A DNA stretch of 64,000 bases, taken from the NCBI RefSeq assembly GCF_000271845.1, contig NZ_JH719394.1, positions 130,828 through 194,827 on the forward strand, read 5' to 3'. Numbering within the stretch: the stretch's first letter is position 1; each line of letters starts with the position of its first letter. A program made the position numbers and the translations under genes. The DNA comes from Rhizobium leguminosarum bv. trifolii WSM2297 (lineage in GTDB: Bacteria > Pseudomonadota > Alphaproteobacteria > Rhizobiales > Rhizobiaceae). The notes below the pieces were generated by a model. That model saw only the letters and a list, made by a program, of their open reading frames with translations, did not search any database and was not told the DNA's origin. Shown piece after piece: positions 44,624-53,791 of the stretch.

Positions 44624-45298
44624 ATGATCCATATAAAAGATATCCCCGAACGGCCCAGCAAAGCTGACATCGAGGCCGTTTCCAAATTTTCGCCGGCGAC
44701 CATCCACGAAGCGCAAGGGCGCCGCGGCGCACTTTCCTCGCGACTCAAGCCCGTCGACTACCGCATGAAACTGTGCGGTCCGGCCTTTACGGTCAAATGC
44801 GCGCCGCGCGACAACATCATGCTGCAGCTCGCCATCAACTACGCAAAGCCCGGCGATATCATCGTCGTCTCGGCCGGCGAATACGAAGAAGCCGGATCCT
44901 TCGGCGACGTGCTTGCCAATGCCTGCCTTGCCAAGGGCATCGGCGGTCTCGTCACCGACACCGGCGTGCGCGACACGCTGCAGCTTAGAGAACTCGGTTT
45001 CCCCGTCTTCTCGCTCAGCGTCTGCATCAAGGGCACGGTGAAGGAAACCATTGCGGCGGTGAACGACACGATCATCGTCGGCGGTGAAACCATCTATCCC
45101 GGCGACATCATCGTCGGCGATGCCGACGGCCTGGTGGTTGTACGCAGGCAGGAAGCGCAGGAAGCCGCCCGATTGTCGCAGGCTCGCGAAGACGCCGAAG
45201 CCGGCTATATCGCCGCCTACAAGGCGGGGAAATCGGTCATCGAGGTCAGCAATCTGGCACCGGTGCTGAAAGCCAAGGGGCTTGTCGTCGACATCTGA
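44624..45298 (+). CDS. RraA-family aldolase/decarboxylase
   Basis: A 224-residue RraA-fold protein, of the group that includes 4-hydroxy-4-methyl-2-oxoglutarate (HMG/CHA) aldolase and oxaloacetate decarboxylase. Family segments seen are FSPATIHEAQGR, the GSFGDVLANACLAKGIGGLV loop and TDTGVRD with the conserved Arg-Asp. Regulator-type RraA differs in the same positions, so an enzyme is more likely. It follows the amino acid importer, so cleavage of a 4-substituted 2-oxoglutarate made from the imported amino acid is the working idea. Confidence 0.82.
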   Translation: MIHIKDIPERPSKADIEAVSKFSPATIHEAQGRRGALSSRLKPVDYRMKLCGPAFTVKCAPRDNIMLQLAINYAKPGDIIVVSAGEYEEAGSFGDVLANACLAKGIGGLVTDTGVRDTLQLRELGFPVFSLSVCIKGTVKETIAAVNDTIIVGGETIYPGDIIVGDADGLVVVRRQEAQEAARLSQAREDAEAGYIAAYKAGKSVIEVSNLAPVLKAKGLVVDI

Positions 45299-45398
45299 CA
45301 AACGAGGGAGGTCTGCAAGGGCTCACGCTCTAAGATCAGTCTGGACACTATTATGGACGCATGTTCTATAAAGCGGACAGACCTGACCGGAGCACGCC

Positions 45399-46583
45399 AT
45401 GCATCTTTCCATGTGGACCTATCCCTGGGACGTCCAGGACCAGGGGCTCGACGCGTTTGCCGCCGAGCTTGCCGGCCGGGCGGGGCTTAACACGGTCAGC
45501 CTGGCGACCTCCTATCATGCCGGTCGGTTCCTGCAGCCGCGCAGCCCGCATCAGAAGGCCTATTTTCCCGAGGACGGGACAGTCTACTTCCGGCCGGATG
45601 AAAGCCTGTGGCAGGACAAGGTGATCCGGCCGCTGATGGCCAGCAATGTGAGCGAGCGCGGCGATATGCTGGAAGCGCTCGTCAGGGGACGCGAGACGAC
45701 GGGTCTCAAGGTCTCCTGCTGGACGGTCTGCCTCCACAACAGCCGTTTCGGCATGCTGCATCCCGACCATGTGACGCGCAACGCCTTCGGCAATCCCAAC
45801 TATTACAATCTCTGCCCCTCCAGCCCGGCAGCGCGCGCCTATGCCGTCACTCTTGTCCGCGACATCACGGTGAATTACCGGCCCGATATGGTGGAACTCG
45901 AAAGCCCGAACTTCATGGGCTTCGCGCACGAATATCATCACGAAAAAGACGGCGTCGGCCTGAACGCCGAAGACGATTTCCTGCTGTCGCTCTGCTTCTG
46001 CGACCATTGCACGGCGCGCGCGGCAAAGGCCGGCGTGCCGGTCGGAGGCGCGCGCCGATCGGTGGCGCGCTTCATTGCCGAGCTCTGCGAACGGGCGGTG
46101 CCCGAACGGCAGTTTCCCGATTTCCCGCCAGCCGGTATCGATGCGTTTCGCGACCATCCCGATCTGCATGCCTATCTCACTTGGCGCAGTGAACCGGTGA
46201 GCAGCCTGATCGGCGAGATCAAGGCGTCGGCCGAACCGGCGACACGCATCGTCCTCATCGACCTGAAAGACGGCTGGCTCGGCGGCGTCGATCTCGCCGC
46301 GGTCGCCAAACTTTGCGACGGGGCGATCCTCTGCTGCTACGACATGGAACCCACGGCGATCGGCGATGTCATCCGCACTGGCCGAGCGACACTTGGATCG
46401 GAAAAATTCCTCGGCGTCGGCCTGCGCGTCTTCTATCCCGAGGTCGGTGAAGCCGACGTGCTGGCGGCCCGCGCCAAGGCCGCCGTCGATGCCGGCGCTG
46501 ATGGCGTAAACTTCTACAATTACGGGCTCATCCCGGCCAAGCGCCTCGACTGGGTCAAGGCGGCGGTCGGCGCGATCAGCTAA
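45399..46583 (+). CDS. TIM-barrel protein of unknown function
   Basis: A 394-residue protein from ATG 45399 (CGGAG nine bases upstream). It opens MHLSMWTYPWDVQDQGLDAF, and shows barrel-like strand-helix alternation with LNTVSLATSYHAGRF, GLKVSCWTVCLHN, ELESPNFMGF and a CFCDHCTARAAKAG stretch containing a CxxC pair. Later VGLRVFYPEVGEAD and ADGVNFYNYGL complete a possible (beta/alpha)8 fold like a glycoside hydrolase or sugar epimerase. It follows the RraA gene by 100 bases. A catalytic residue set cannot be assigned. Confidence 0.6.
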   Translation: MHLSMWTYPWDVQDQGLDAFAAELAGRAGLNTVSLATSYHAGRFLQPRSPHQKAYFPEDGTVYFRPDESLWQDKVIRPLMASNVSERGDMLEALVRGRETTGLKVSCWTVCLHNSRFGMLHPDHVTRNAFGNPNYYNLCPSSPAARAYAVTLVRDITVNYRPDMVELESPNFMGFAHEYHHEKDGVGLNAEDDFLLSLCFCDHCTARAAKAGVPVGGARRSVARFIAELCERAVPERQFPDFPPAGIDAFRDHPDLHAYLTWRSEPVSSLIGEIKASAEPATRIVLIDLKDGWLGGVDLAAVAKLCDGAILCCYDMEPTAIGDVIRTGRATLGSEKFLGVGLRVFYPEVGEADVLAARAKAAVDAGADGVNFYNYGLIPAKRLDWVKAAVGAIS

Positions 46584-46681
46584 AGCAATTCCAGGAAAGT
46601 GCGAAGCGGTTTTCCGTCCGGAATTGCGTAAAAACAAAAATCGGAGGGTTCTGCGTTTCCAGGAAAAGCTGAACCGCTCTA
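46584..46681. repeat. Rhizobium intergenic repeat (RIME-like palindromic element)
   Basis: The stretch contains AATTCCAGGAAA, AGCGGTTTTCCGTCCGGAATTGCGT (inverted repeats) and GGTTCTGCG followed by GAACCGCTCT, the modular pattern of short intergenic repeats seen many times in rhizobial genomes. It separates convergent genes and may act as a two-way terminator; its last bases provide the stop codon of the leftward gene. Recognition is from memory of the family. Confidence 0.6.
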
Positions 46682-47692
46682 CTCCGTGATCGGTTCAGCG
46701 ACCTGGATCAGGCAGTCGCCTGCCTGACTGTCGCAATGCAGCCGATGCGAAATGACGATGCCGTCCTCGGCAAAGCGCAGTTCTTCCTCCTGCTGCTCCA
46801 GGCATTCCAGGTCATGGTACCATCCGGCGAGATCGCCGGCCGAGACGGTGGCACCAAGGGCAGCGGCCGGCTCGAACCAGCCTCTGCGGTTGGCATAGAT
46901 GCCCTGGCTATGCCGGGACAGCGAGAGGAGCTGCAACGGTACTGCTTCGCCAAGGGGCGCACGCGACAGCACCGGGTGCTCGACGATACCGAGCGTCACC
47001 AGCAGCCGGTCGATCGCCGCCGCCGTGAAGGCCATTGACTGAGGCGTCACGGTTCCGCCGCCGCCGAATTCGCCGGAAAGACCGATGACGCCGGCCCTTG
47101 CCGCAGCCCCCATCGATGTCGGCGCCGCCGGGCCATTGTCGGCGATGAAGGCATGCGACGCGCCCATCGCCCGCATCAGCGAGACCGCCCGCTCGAAACG
47201 GGCGGCGTCGGCCTGCCGCTCGATCAGCGTGCAGGGCAGATGCGCCATCGTCGTGCCGCCCGAATGCAGGTCGAGCATGACGTCATGGCGCGGAAAGAGT
47301 TCGTGTTCGAGGAAATGCGCAAGTCGTGCCGTCGGCGACCCCATGGGATCGCCGGGAAAGGCCCGGTTGAGATTGCCGCCATCGAAGGGCGAGCACCGCT
47401 TGGCCGCCATCACCGCCGGCAGGTTTGCCATTGGCAGAATGGTGACCGCACCACGGATTGCCTTGACGTCCAGCAGGCGCATCAGCCGGGAAAGCTGAAG
47501 TTCACCTTCGTATTCATCGCCATGGTTGCCCGCCATCAGCAGCAAAGACGGCCCCTCGCCATTCTGCAGGCGAAGGATCGGCATGCGGATCTGATAATAG
47601 GGCGAACGGTCGATCGAATAGGGAATGGCGAGATGGCCGGCCTGCCGGCCCTCGCGGGAAAAGTCGATCGGGTTGACGAGGCCGCTATGCAT
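46679..47692 (-). CDS. Succinylglutamate desuccinylase/aspartoacylase-family deacylase
   Basis: A 337-residue M14-like zinc hydrolase. GNHGDEYEG supplies the HxxE zinc pair near residue 56, the later MLDLHSGG supplies the third His, and GLSGEFGGGGT the likely catalytic Glu region. Members remove acyl groups from amino acids (DoeB, AstE, aspartoacylase). Here it is the last gene of a leftward cluster with RidA, a D-amino-acid-type PLP enzyme and an amidohydrolase, so removal of an N-acyl group from an imported amino acid is suggested. Its stop lies in the intergenic repeat. Confidence 0.85.
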   Translation of the reverse strand: MHSGLVNPIDFSREGRQAGHLAIPYSIDRSPYYQIRMPILRLQNGEGPSLLLMAGNHGDEYEGELQLSRLMRLLDVKAIRGAVTILPMANLPAVMAAKRCSPFDGGNLNRAFPGDPMGSPTARLAHFLEHELFPRHDVMLDLHSGGTTMAHLPCTLIERQADAARFERAVSLMRAMGASHAFIADNGPAAPTSMGAAARAGVIGLSGEFGGGGTVTPQSMAFTAAAIDRLLVTLGIVEHPVLSRAPLGEAVPLQLLSLSRHSQGIYANRRGWFEPAAALGATVSAGDLAGWYHDLECLEQQEEELRFAEDGIVISHRLHCDSQAGDCLIQVAEPITE

Positions 47693-47722
47693 GTTGTCTC
47701 CAGTGCGGGCGGTTGCCGGCGT

Positions 47723-48067
47723 CTACAGCGCCGCGACCGCGGTCATTTCGACACGTAGATCGGGATCGGCGAGGCGGGCTTCGGTGCAGGCGCGCGCCGG
47801 CGGATTTTCGATGTCGATCCAACTGTCGTAGACGCCGTTCATCGCCTCGAAATCGGTAATTGCCGGCAGGAAGACGTCGACGGCGAGGAGGCGTGAGCGG
47901 TCCGTGCCGGCCTCCTTCAAAAGGGCGTCAATCTTGGCGAGCACGTCGCGAGTCTGGTCCTCAATGCCCGCCTTGCGGTTTTCCGCGACCTGGCCGGCAA
48001 TATAGACGAGGCCGCCATAACTGACGGCTTGGCTCATACGCGAGCCCTTCTGGTAACGCTGGATCAT
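47723..48067 (-). CDS. RidA-family protein
   Basis: A 114-residue RidA/YjgF/UK114 protein with GGLVYIAGQVAENRK, QTRDVLAKIDALLKEAG and the C-terminal PARACTEARLADPDLRVEMTAVAA, which holds the conserved Arg and Glu of the active site. RidA hydrolyses reactive enamine/imine products of PLP dehydratases. Its place right after a D-serine dehydratase-like gene fits that task. The N-terminus (MIQRYQKGSRMSQAV) fits the subgroup start. Confidence 0.9.
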   Translation of the reverse strand: MIQRYQKGSRMSQAVSYGGLVYIAGQVAENRKAGIEDQTRDVLAKIDALLKEAGTDRSRLLAVDVFLPAITDFEAMNGVYDSWIDIENPPARACTEARLADPDLRVEMTAVAAL

Positions 48068-48102
48068 GCAGCTTTTCCTTTTCTTGCTTTTAGAGGGAGA
48101 AT

Positions 48103-49413
48103 TCAGCCGAAGCTGGTGAGGTAGGCCGCCGTCACCGAATGATCCGGGTCGAGGCCATAGAGGATCGCATGCCGGTCAAGGCAGGTGCAGGGATGCGAGA
48201 TGCCGAACTCGATCACATCGCCGACAGAGACGTCGCTATCATCGTCAAGTGTCAAGAAGGCATGCTGATCGTTGAGACGGAAAACGTCGGCGTTTTCGAG
48301 GTCGGTGAGATAGGCGCCATTGCGATAGAGCGCCAGGGGCCGCGGCAGGCCCTGGTCCATCGCCACGTCGCGCATGCCCATGCCTGAGATCGCCAGCCGC
48401 GGCTCCGGCCGCGAGAGGACTTCGGCCCAGAGCCTGAGCGCCGGACGGAAACCGGCTGCTGCGGAAATCGTCTTATCGCCGATGCGCAAGCCGCACCGTG
48501 CGTCGAGGCCGGCAAGGCCGCGCTCGTAGATGCCGTGATCGTGGAAGAAGATCGCGCCGCTGCGCAGCACCAGCCGACAGGCGGGATCGGCCGCGACGGC
48601 GGCTGAAAGCCGCGCCACCACTACGTCGAAAAACACCGAACCGCCAGCGGTGACGAAAAGCGGCCGCTCCCTGCCGATGCAGGTGCGGATCGTCGGCAGG
48701 AAATCTGATATCATCGCCATCAGCGCGTCGATACGAAGCAGCGTCTCTTCCGGATCGGCGGTGGCGGCCGCGCCCTCATAGGCAGCAATGCCGGTCAGCC
48801 GGAAGGCCGGCGTCTCCACGGCCAGGATCGCATCGAGAGTTGCCACCGCGGCTTCGGCGCTGCGCAGACCCGCGCGGCTGGCGCCGAACTCCACCAGCAG
48901 CCCGAGAGGCGGCAGATCACCACGCTCCTGCCATGCGGAGCGAAGCGCCTCGACCAGCGCTGTCGAATCCACGAAGATATGGAGTTCCGCATCAGGGTAA
49001 TGGCCGAGCAGGGCCGCAAGCCGGCGGGCGGCGGCGACCCCGCCGATTTCGTTGGCGAGGATCAGGCGGCGCTGTCCTGCCCTGAGCAGGACGGCGGCCT
49101 GACGGATGTCGGCAACGGTCGTGCCCCAGGCGCCGGCCGCAAGAAGCGCTTCTGCCAGCGCCGTCGACATCGGCGTCTTGGCGTGCGGCGCGATGTCGGC
49201 GCCATGGCTTTTCACATAGGCCATCATCAGTTCGACATTCCCGGCGAAGGCCTGTCGATCGAGCGAGATCAGCGGCAGCGCCATCCTGCCGTCATAGGGC
49301 TTCCATCTCTGCATTCCTACTGCAGCAAGCGGCAGCGGCGGATGGCCTGGCGGAAAGCCGCGCACCCGCTCGTCGATCAGGACGTTTTCCGTCGCGGCAT
49401 GAAGGTCAGACAT
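48103..49413 (-). CDS. D-amino-acid PLP enzyme, D-serine dehydratase/D-threonine aldolase-like
   Basis: A 436-residue fold-type III PLP enzyme (DSD1/amino acid deaminase group). The PLP Lys lies in DIAPHAKTPM, with an alanine racemase-like barrel before a C-terminal beta domain whose HPCTCLDRHAI segment supplies the metal Cys/His of the family. ATG 49413 is used because the longer frame above it runs through the next gene. It overlaps the amidohydrolase gene by eight bases. Likely deamination or aldol cleavage of a beta-hydroxy D-amino acid; substrate unknown. Confidence 0.85.
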   Translation of the reverse strand: MSDLHAATENVLIDERVRGFPPGHPPLPLAAVGMQRWKPYDGRMALPLISLDRQAFAGNVELMMAYVKSHGADIAPHAKTPMSTALAEALLAAGAWGTTVADIRQAAVLLRAGQRRLILANEIGGVAAARRLAALLGHYPDAELHIFVDSTALVEALRSAWQERGDLPPLGLLVEFGASRAGLRSAEAAVATLDAILAVETPAFRLTGIAAYEGAAATADPEETLLRIDALMAMISDFLPTIRTCIGRERPLFVTAGGSVFFDVVVARLSAAVAADPACRLVLRSGAIFFHDHGIYERGLAGLDARCGLRIGDKTISAAAGFRPALRLWAEVLSRPEPRLAISGMGMRDVAMDQGLPRPLALYRNGAYLTDLENADVFRLNDQHAFLTLDDDSDVSVGDVIEFGISHPCTCLDRHAILYGLDPDHSVTAAYLTSFG

Positions 49414-50362
49414 GGCGGCCTCTCCCGATCTCGGCCGGATCGGCCAATCCGAGGCGATAGGTGTCATTGGCTGTGGCAAAGAACAAGGCGCGCTGCTCGT
49501 CGAGGGAGAGCTCAGCGGCGACCATGCGGAAGGTCTGATAGACTTCGTCGAAAGAAGCGTGCAGGCCTGCGACCGGAAAATCGCTCGCAAACATCGACCG
49601 CGCCGGGCCGAAACAATCGAGGCAATGCTGGATCACCGGCCGCAGGCTTTCGAACGTCCAGTCGTTGTCGTAGGCAACGAGGTCGGAGATTTTCAAGCGT
49701 ACGTTTGGCTCGCGGCCGAGCGATCGCAGCCCCCGGCTCCAAAGCGCCATGCCCTCCTGCGTACGGTCGGCGGGACTGCCGCCGTGGTTGAGCACGAAAA
49801 GCGTTTCCGGAAAATCCCGCACCAATTCGACCGCTTCGCCCATCTGCCAGGGATAGAGCATCAGGTCAAAGACCAGCCCGAGCCGCGTGGCCTCGGCCAG
49901 CCCCGCCCGCCAGGCCGGATCGCCCATGCGGTCCGGGCGCGGTGCGAAACTCTTCGCCGCATCGGGATGCCAGCTCAGAATATCGCGGATGCCAACGACG
50001 TGGGGGTTTTCCGCTTCGGCTTGGAGCAGGCGAGGGGCGTCCGGCCCGTCGAGGGGAACGCGGGCGATATAACGCCGCGCCACGCCAGAGTTGCGGTCGA
50101 GCCCGTTGAGCCATCGGCTCTCCTCGAGCGGATGCGCGTCAGACCAGCCGGCCTCCACATGCACTGTCGCGACGACGTTCTGGCGCGCGGCATCGGCGCG
50201 ATAATCGTCGACGCCGTAGTCGCGCAGGATTGGCGCAAGGCTACCGAACACCATCTCTTCGCCTGACGCCCGCGCCTTCTGAAGCCAGGGATGGCGCTGC
50301 AGGCTGAGATCCCAGAGATGGTGGTGCGGGTCGATCACCGGCCCGTCGTAGCGCTCGGTCAT
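49406..50362 (-). CDS. Amidohydrolase_2-family metal hydrolase
   Basis: A 318-residue TIM-barrel hydrolase or lactonase/decarboxylase. The metal site begins with DPHHHLWD (about 11-18), FVLNHGG is the later barrel His, and MFASDFPV the conserved Asp. ATG 50362 overlaps the permease stop by four bases, so it is translationally coupled to the importer genes. Relatives hydrolyse sugar lactones or cyclic amides, which would suit a cluster dealing with an acylated or cyclic imported compound. Confidence 0.88.
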   Translation of the reverse strand: MTERYDGPVIDPHHHLWDLSLQRHPWLQKARASGEEMVFGSLAPILRDYGVDDYRADAARQNVVATVHVEAGWSDAHPLEESRWLNGLDRNSGVARRYIARVPLDGPDAPRLLQAEAENPHVVGIRDILSWHPDAAKSFAPRPDRMGDPAWRAGLAEATRLGLVFDLMLYPWQMGEAVELVRDFPETLFVLNHGGSPADRTQEGMALWSRGLRSLGREPNVRLKISDLVAYDNDWTFESLRPVIQHCLDCFGPARSMFASDFPVAGLHASFDEVYQTFRMVAAELSLDEQRALFFATANDTYRLGLADPAEIGRGRHV

Positions 50363-51300
50363 CTGCGCGCCTCGCGGCCGGAAACGAGCAACAGGGCAAG
50401 GATCAGCGTGCCGAACATGATCGACCGCCAGCCGGGCGAGGCGTTGACGACGGTGATCAGCGCCGTCGTGGTGACGAGCAGGATTGCGCCTGGAATGGTG
50501 CCGGCATAGGTGCCGCGGCCGCCGAGGATCGATGTGCCGCCGAGCACGACGGCGGCGATCGAGGTCAGCAGATAGGGATCGCCGATGCCGACATAACCTT
50601 GCCGGTTCATACCCAGCGCGAGAATGCCCGCAAGCCCAGCGAAAAAGCCGGACAGAGTGTGGACGATCAGCGTATTGCGGGTGATGCTGACGCCGGAAAG
50701 GCGGGCAGCGAGCGGGTTCGCCCCGAGCGCCAGGAACCGGGCGCCGATCGGCATGCGGTGGACGAGCACCAGCACGACGATCGAGACGATGAGCCACAGC
50801 AGGATGCCCGCGGGAATGCCGAGCGGCCGCGCCTGCCCGAGCAGAATGACCGCCGGATTGCTGACGGTGACCGCGCTGCCGCCGGCGACGATGACGAGCA
50901 GGCCCTGCAGGAAGGTCGCCATGGCGAGCGTCATGATGATCGGCGGCACGCGGAGATAGGCCGCACCCGCGCCGTTCATCAGGCCGATGCCGGCGGCGAT
51001 GGCAAGGGCTGCCGCAATGCCGGCAAGTCCGGTCGGATCCCAGGCCGGCGAAATCAGCGGCAACAGGATCGCCGTGACTGTTATAACCGCGCCGACCGAA
51101 AGATCGATGCCGCCCATCAGGATGACCAGCGTCTGCCCGGCAGCGGCAATGCCGATCACCGCGGCAAGTTCAAGCAGATAGCGCAAATGGCCATAGGCGC
51201 CGAAACCGCGCAGCGTGAAGCTTGCGACGATCCAGACGAGCGCCACCAGAAGCAAGGTCAGGAGCGGCGGATTGCGGAATGCGGACCTGATCATGTTCAT
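50359..51300 (-). CDS. Ribose-type ABC transporter permease
   Basis: A 313-residue RbsC-like permease from ATG 51300, which overlaps the preceding permease stop by four bases and has GGAGGG upstream (an ATG at 51315 precedes that site). Signatures are GGIDLSVGAV and the late GGTSILGGRGT. About nine or ten hydrophobic segments are seen. It is one of two permeases in a CUT2 importer. Confidence 0.9.
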   Translation of the reverse strand: MNMIRSAFRNPPLLTLLLVALVWIVASFTLRGFGAYGHLRYLLELAAVIGIAAAGQTLVILMGGIDLSVGAVITVTAILLPLISPAWDPTGLAGIAAALAIAAGIGLMNGAGAAYLRVPPIIMTLAMATFLQGLLVIVAGGSAVTVSNPAVILLGQARPLGIPAGILLWLIVSIVVLVLVHRMPIGARFLALGANPLAARLSGVSITRNTLIVHTLSGFFAGLAGILALGMNRQGYVGIGDPYLLTSIAAVVLGGTSILGGRGTYAGTIPGAILLVTTTALITVVNASPGWRSIMFGTLILALLLVSGREARR

Positions 51301-52259
51301 CGTCTTGCCCTCCATTGCCCGAGAAGTTCCGGAACGGCGACTGCGCCCACGATGATCAAGCCCTGCGCGACATATTGCGCAACCGGCGGAAAGCCCAAGA
51401 AGAACATCACGTTGATCATCACCGACAGCAGCAGGCTGCCGCAGATCGCGCCGCGCATCGTGCCCTTGCCGCCGAGGAAACCCACGCCACCGAGCACGGC
51501 TGCGGCGATCGAGTTCAGCGTGAAGGGTGTGCCGATCACGGGATCACCCGAGCCGGTCTGCGCTGCGACGAACAGACCGGTCAGGGCGGCAAGAAGACCT
51601 GAGAGTGCAAAGGCTGCGACCTTCACCCGTTCGACCGGGACACCGGAACGGAAGGCGCCGACCGGGTTGTCGCCGGCCGCATAGATGCCGAGGCCGAGCG
51701 GCGTTGCGAGGAAGGCTTTCCAGAGCACAAGGATTACGACAAGCAGCAGGAAGGCGACGGGCGTGTGGCCGGCAAGAACCGTCGACAGCCAATCGGGAAC
51801 GAACCCACCCGGCCGCGGCAGCAGAATGAGTGCAACGCCGCTGATGATGAAGGATCCGGCCAGCGTCACGATGATCGCCGGCAGCCTCAGATGCGTGACG
51901 ATGGCGCCGATGACAGCGCCGATCGAAAGGCCGGCAAGCGCGACAGCCAGGATGCCGCCCGGCACGCCGAGCACCCCTTGCATCGTCGTCGCCGCGATCA
52001 CCGCACCAAGGCTGACGAGCGGGCCAATCGCCAGGGTAATGCCGCCATTCAGCATGAGCAGCGCCTGCGCCATGGTGACGAGCGCGAGCGGAAACCAGTT
52101 CTGCGTGAATTTGGAAAAGCCGCCGATCGAAAGGATACCGGGAAAGAGCAGCGCATAGAGGATGAGAAAGGCGGCGACGACCAGATAAAGCCCGGCAAGG
52201 CCGCGGTTGCGGCGGAGCTGGATCGCGCCGTAGAGCCGGGATGACGAAATCGTGCTCAT
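51297..52259 (-). CDS. Ribose-type ABC transporter permease
   Basis: A second RbsC-like permease, 320 residues, with NGGITLAIGPLVSLG in place of the usual GGIDLSVG and a late GGVGFLGGKGT. The two permeases probably form a heterodimer. It overlaps the ATPase gene by four bases. Confidence 0.9.
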   Translation of the reverse strand: MSTISSSRLYGAIQLRRNRGLAGLYLVVAAFLILYALLFPGILSIGGFSKFTQNWFPLALVTMAQALLMLNGGITLAIGPLVSLGAVIAATTMQGVLGVPGGILAVALAGLSIGAVIGAIVTHLRLPAIIVTLAGSFIISGVALILLPRPGGFVPDWLSTVLAGHTPVAFLLLVVILVLWKAFLATPLGLGIYAAGDNPVGAFRSGVPVERVKVAAFALSGLLAALTGLFVAAQTGSGDPVIGTPFTLNSIAAAVLGGVGFLGGKGTMRGAICGSLLLSVMINVMFFLGFPPVAQYVAQGLIIVGAVAVPELLGQWRARR

Positions 52260-53770
52260 GCAGCCTCTCCCTGTGTTGTGGCCGCAATACCCATGGCCGC
52301 GCCGACGATCGCCCCTTCGCTGATCGCCTCCTGCGACAACGTCGCCGCAATACGCCCCTCACGCAGAACCACGACACGGTCGCAAAGATGCACGAGCTCC
52401 GGCGTATCGGAACTGGCGAGAATGACGAGCCGCCCCTCGGCGGCGAAGGCGCGCAGCATCAGGTAGATTTCACGCTTGGTCTCGATGTCGACACCGCGCG
52501 TCGGATCGTTGAGAAGCAGAACGGAGGGATCGAGCGGCAGCCATTTGGCAAGCGCCACCTTCTGCTGGTTGCCGCCGGAAAGCGCCTGTACCGGGCGGGC
52601 GGTATCGCCCTTGATCGTCAGGCGACGGGCGAGATCGGCGACCAGGCCGTTTTCCGCCGGCCGGTCGCGGAGAACCCTGCGGGCAAGGCGTCCGAGCGAG
52701 GGCAGGATGAGATTGGAAGCGATGGAGTGCGGCAGCACCAGCCCCTCGTGTTTGCGGTCGGCCGGCACATAGACGATGCCCGCCGCATTCGCCTCGCCGA
52801 CATGGGCGGGCAGGCCTGACTTGCCTGAAACCTCCGCCCGGGTAGCCGACGCCGGGATCGCACCGTAGAGGCCGAGCAGCAGGTCTTCCTGCCCTTGCCC
52901 GACGAGGCCACCAATGCCGACGATCTCGCCGGCGCGGGCGGAAAAGCCGATATGGCGCACCATGCCGGCGGAAAAATCTTCCACGCTGATGCGCATTGCG
53001 CCGGGCTTGGCGGCCGGGCGCGGCGGGAACAGGTCGCCGGTCTCGCGGCCGACCATCAGGCGGACCAACCCCTCGCCGTCGATGCCGGAGAGCGACTGAT
53101 CGGCCGTGACGCCGCCGTCCTTCAGCACCGTGACATGCGAGCAGAGCGCCTGCACCTCGTTGAGGCGGTGGGATATATAGAGAAGGGCGGTGCCGCGCTC
53201 TCTCAGCGTCTCGATCAGCCGAGCAAGGATGCCGGCCTCGTGGGCGGAGAGCGACGAGGTCGGCTCGTCCAGAATGAGCACGCGCGGCTTGCGGAACAGC
53301 GCTTTGGCGATCTCCACCATCTGACGGCGCCCGAGCGCGAGATCGGCAACCGGCATGTCGAGCGGCTCGGTGAGCCCGACCATGTCGCAGACATCCTGCA
53401 CACCGCGATGAAGCGCTCTGTAGTCAATGAGACCGAACCGGCGCGGAAAGGCGCCGGTCCCGATGTTTTCGGCAATCGACAGATTGGCCGTCAGGCTCAG
53501 TTCTTGCTGAACCACGGCGATGCCGGCCGCGCGCGCCGCCGCCGGGCTGAAATGCCCGGCGGGCTTGCCGTCGATGAGGATGGATCCGCTGTCCGGCTGG
53601 AGGGCGCCGGACAGAAGGTTGATCAGCGTCGACTTGCCGGCGCCGTTTTCACCGAGCAGGGCGTGAACCCTGCCCGGCAGAAGGGCGATATCGACGCCCT
53701 TCAAAACGGGATTGCCGAAAAATCCCTTGAACACCTGCCGGGCTTCCAGCAGGGGCCTTTCTTCCGTCAT
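52256..53770 (-). CDS. Ribose-type ABC transporter ATP-binding protein (double domain)
   Basis: A 504-residue RbsA-like ATPase with two ABC domains. The first has Walker A GENGAGKST and Walker B VLILDEPTSSLS; its signature is LALGRRQM, shifted from LSGGQ. The second has a degenerate Walker A (GLVGQGQEDL) but a good ALSGGNQQKV signature and VLLLNDPTRG, the usual pattern in this family. It drives the two permeases downstream. Confidence 0.93.
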   Translation of the reverse strand: MTEERPLLEARQVFKGFFGNPVLKGVDIALLPGRVHALLGENGAGKSTLINLLSGALQPDSGSILIDGKPAGHFSPAAARAAGIAVVQQELSLTANLSIAENIGTGAFPRRFGLIDYRALHRGVQDVCDMVGLTEPLDMPVADLALGRRQMVEIAKALFRKPRVLILDEPTSSLSAHEAGILARLIETLRERGTALLYISHRLNEVQALCSHVTVLKDGGVTADQSLSGIDGEGLVRLMVGRETGDLFPPRPAAKPGAMRISVEDFSAGMVRHIGFSARAGEIVGIGGLVGQGQEDLLLGLYGAIPASATRAEVSGKSGLPAHVGEANAAGIVYVPADRKHEGLVLPHSIASNLILPSLGRLARRVLRDRPAENGLVADLARRLTIKGDTARPVQALSGGNQQKVALAKWLPLDPSVLLLNDPTRGVDIETKREIYLMLRAFAAEGRLVILASSDTPELVHLCDRVVVLREGRIAATLSQEAISEGAIVGAAMGIAATTQGEAA

Positions 53771-53791
53771 GACGGCGTCCTCAGCTCAGGA

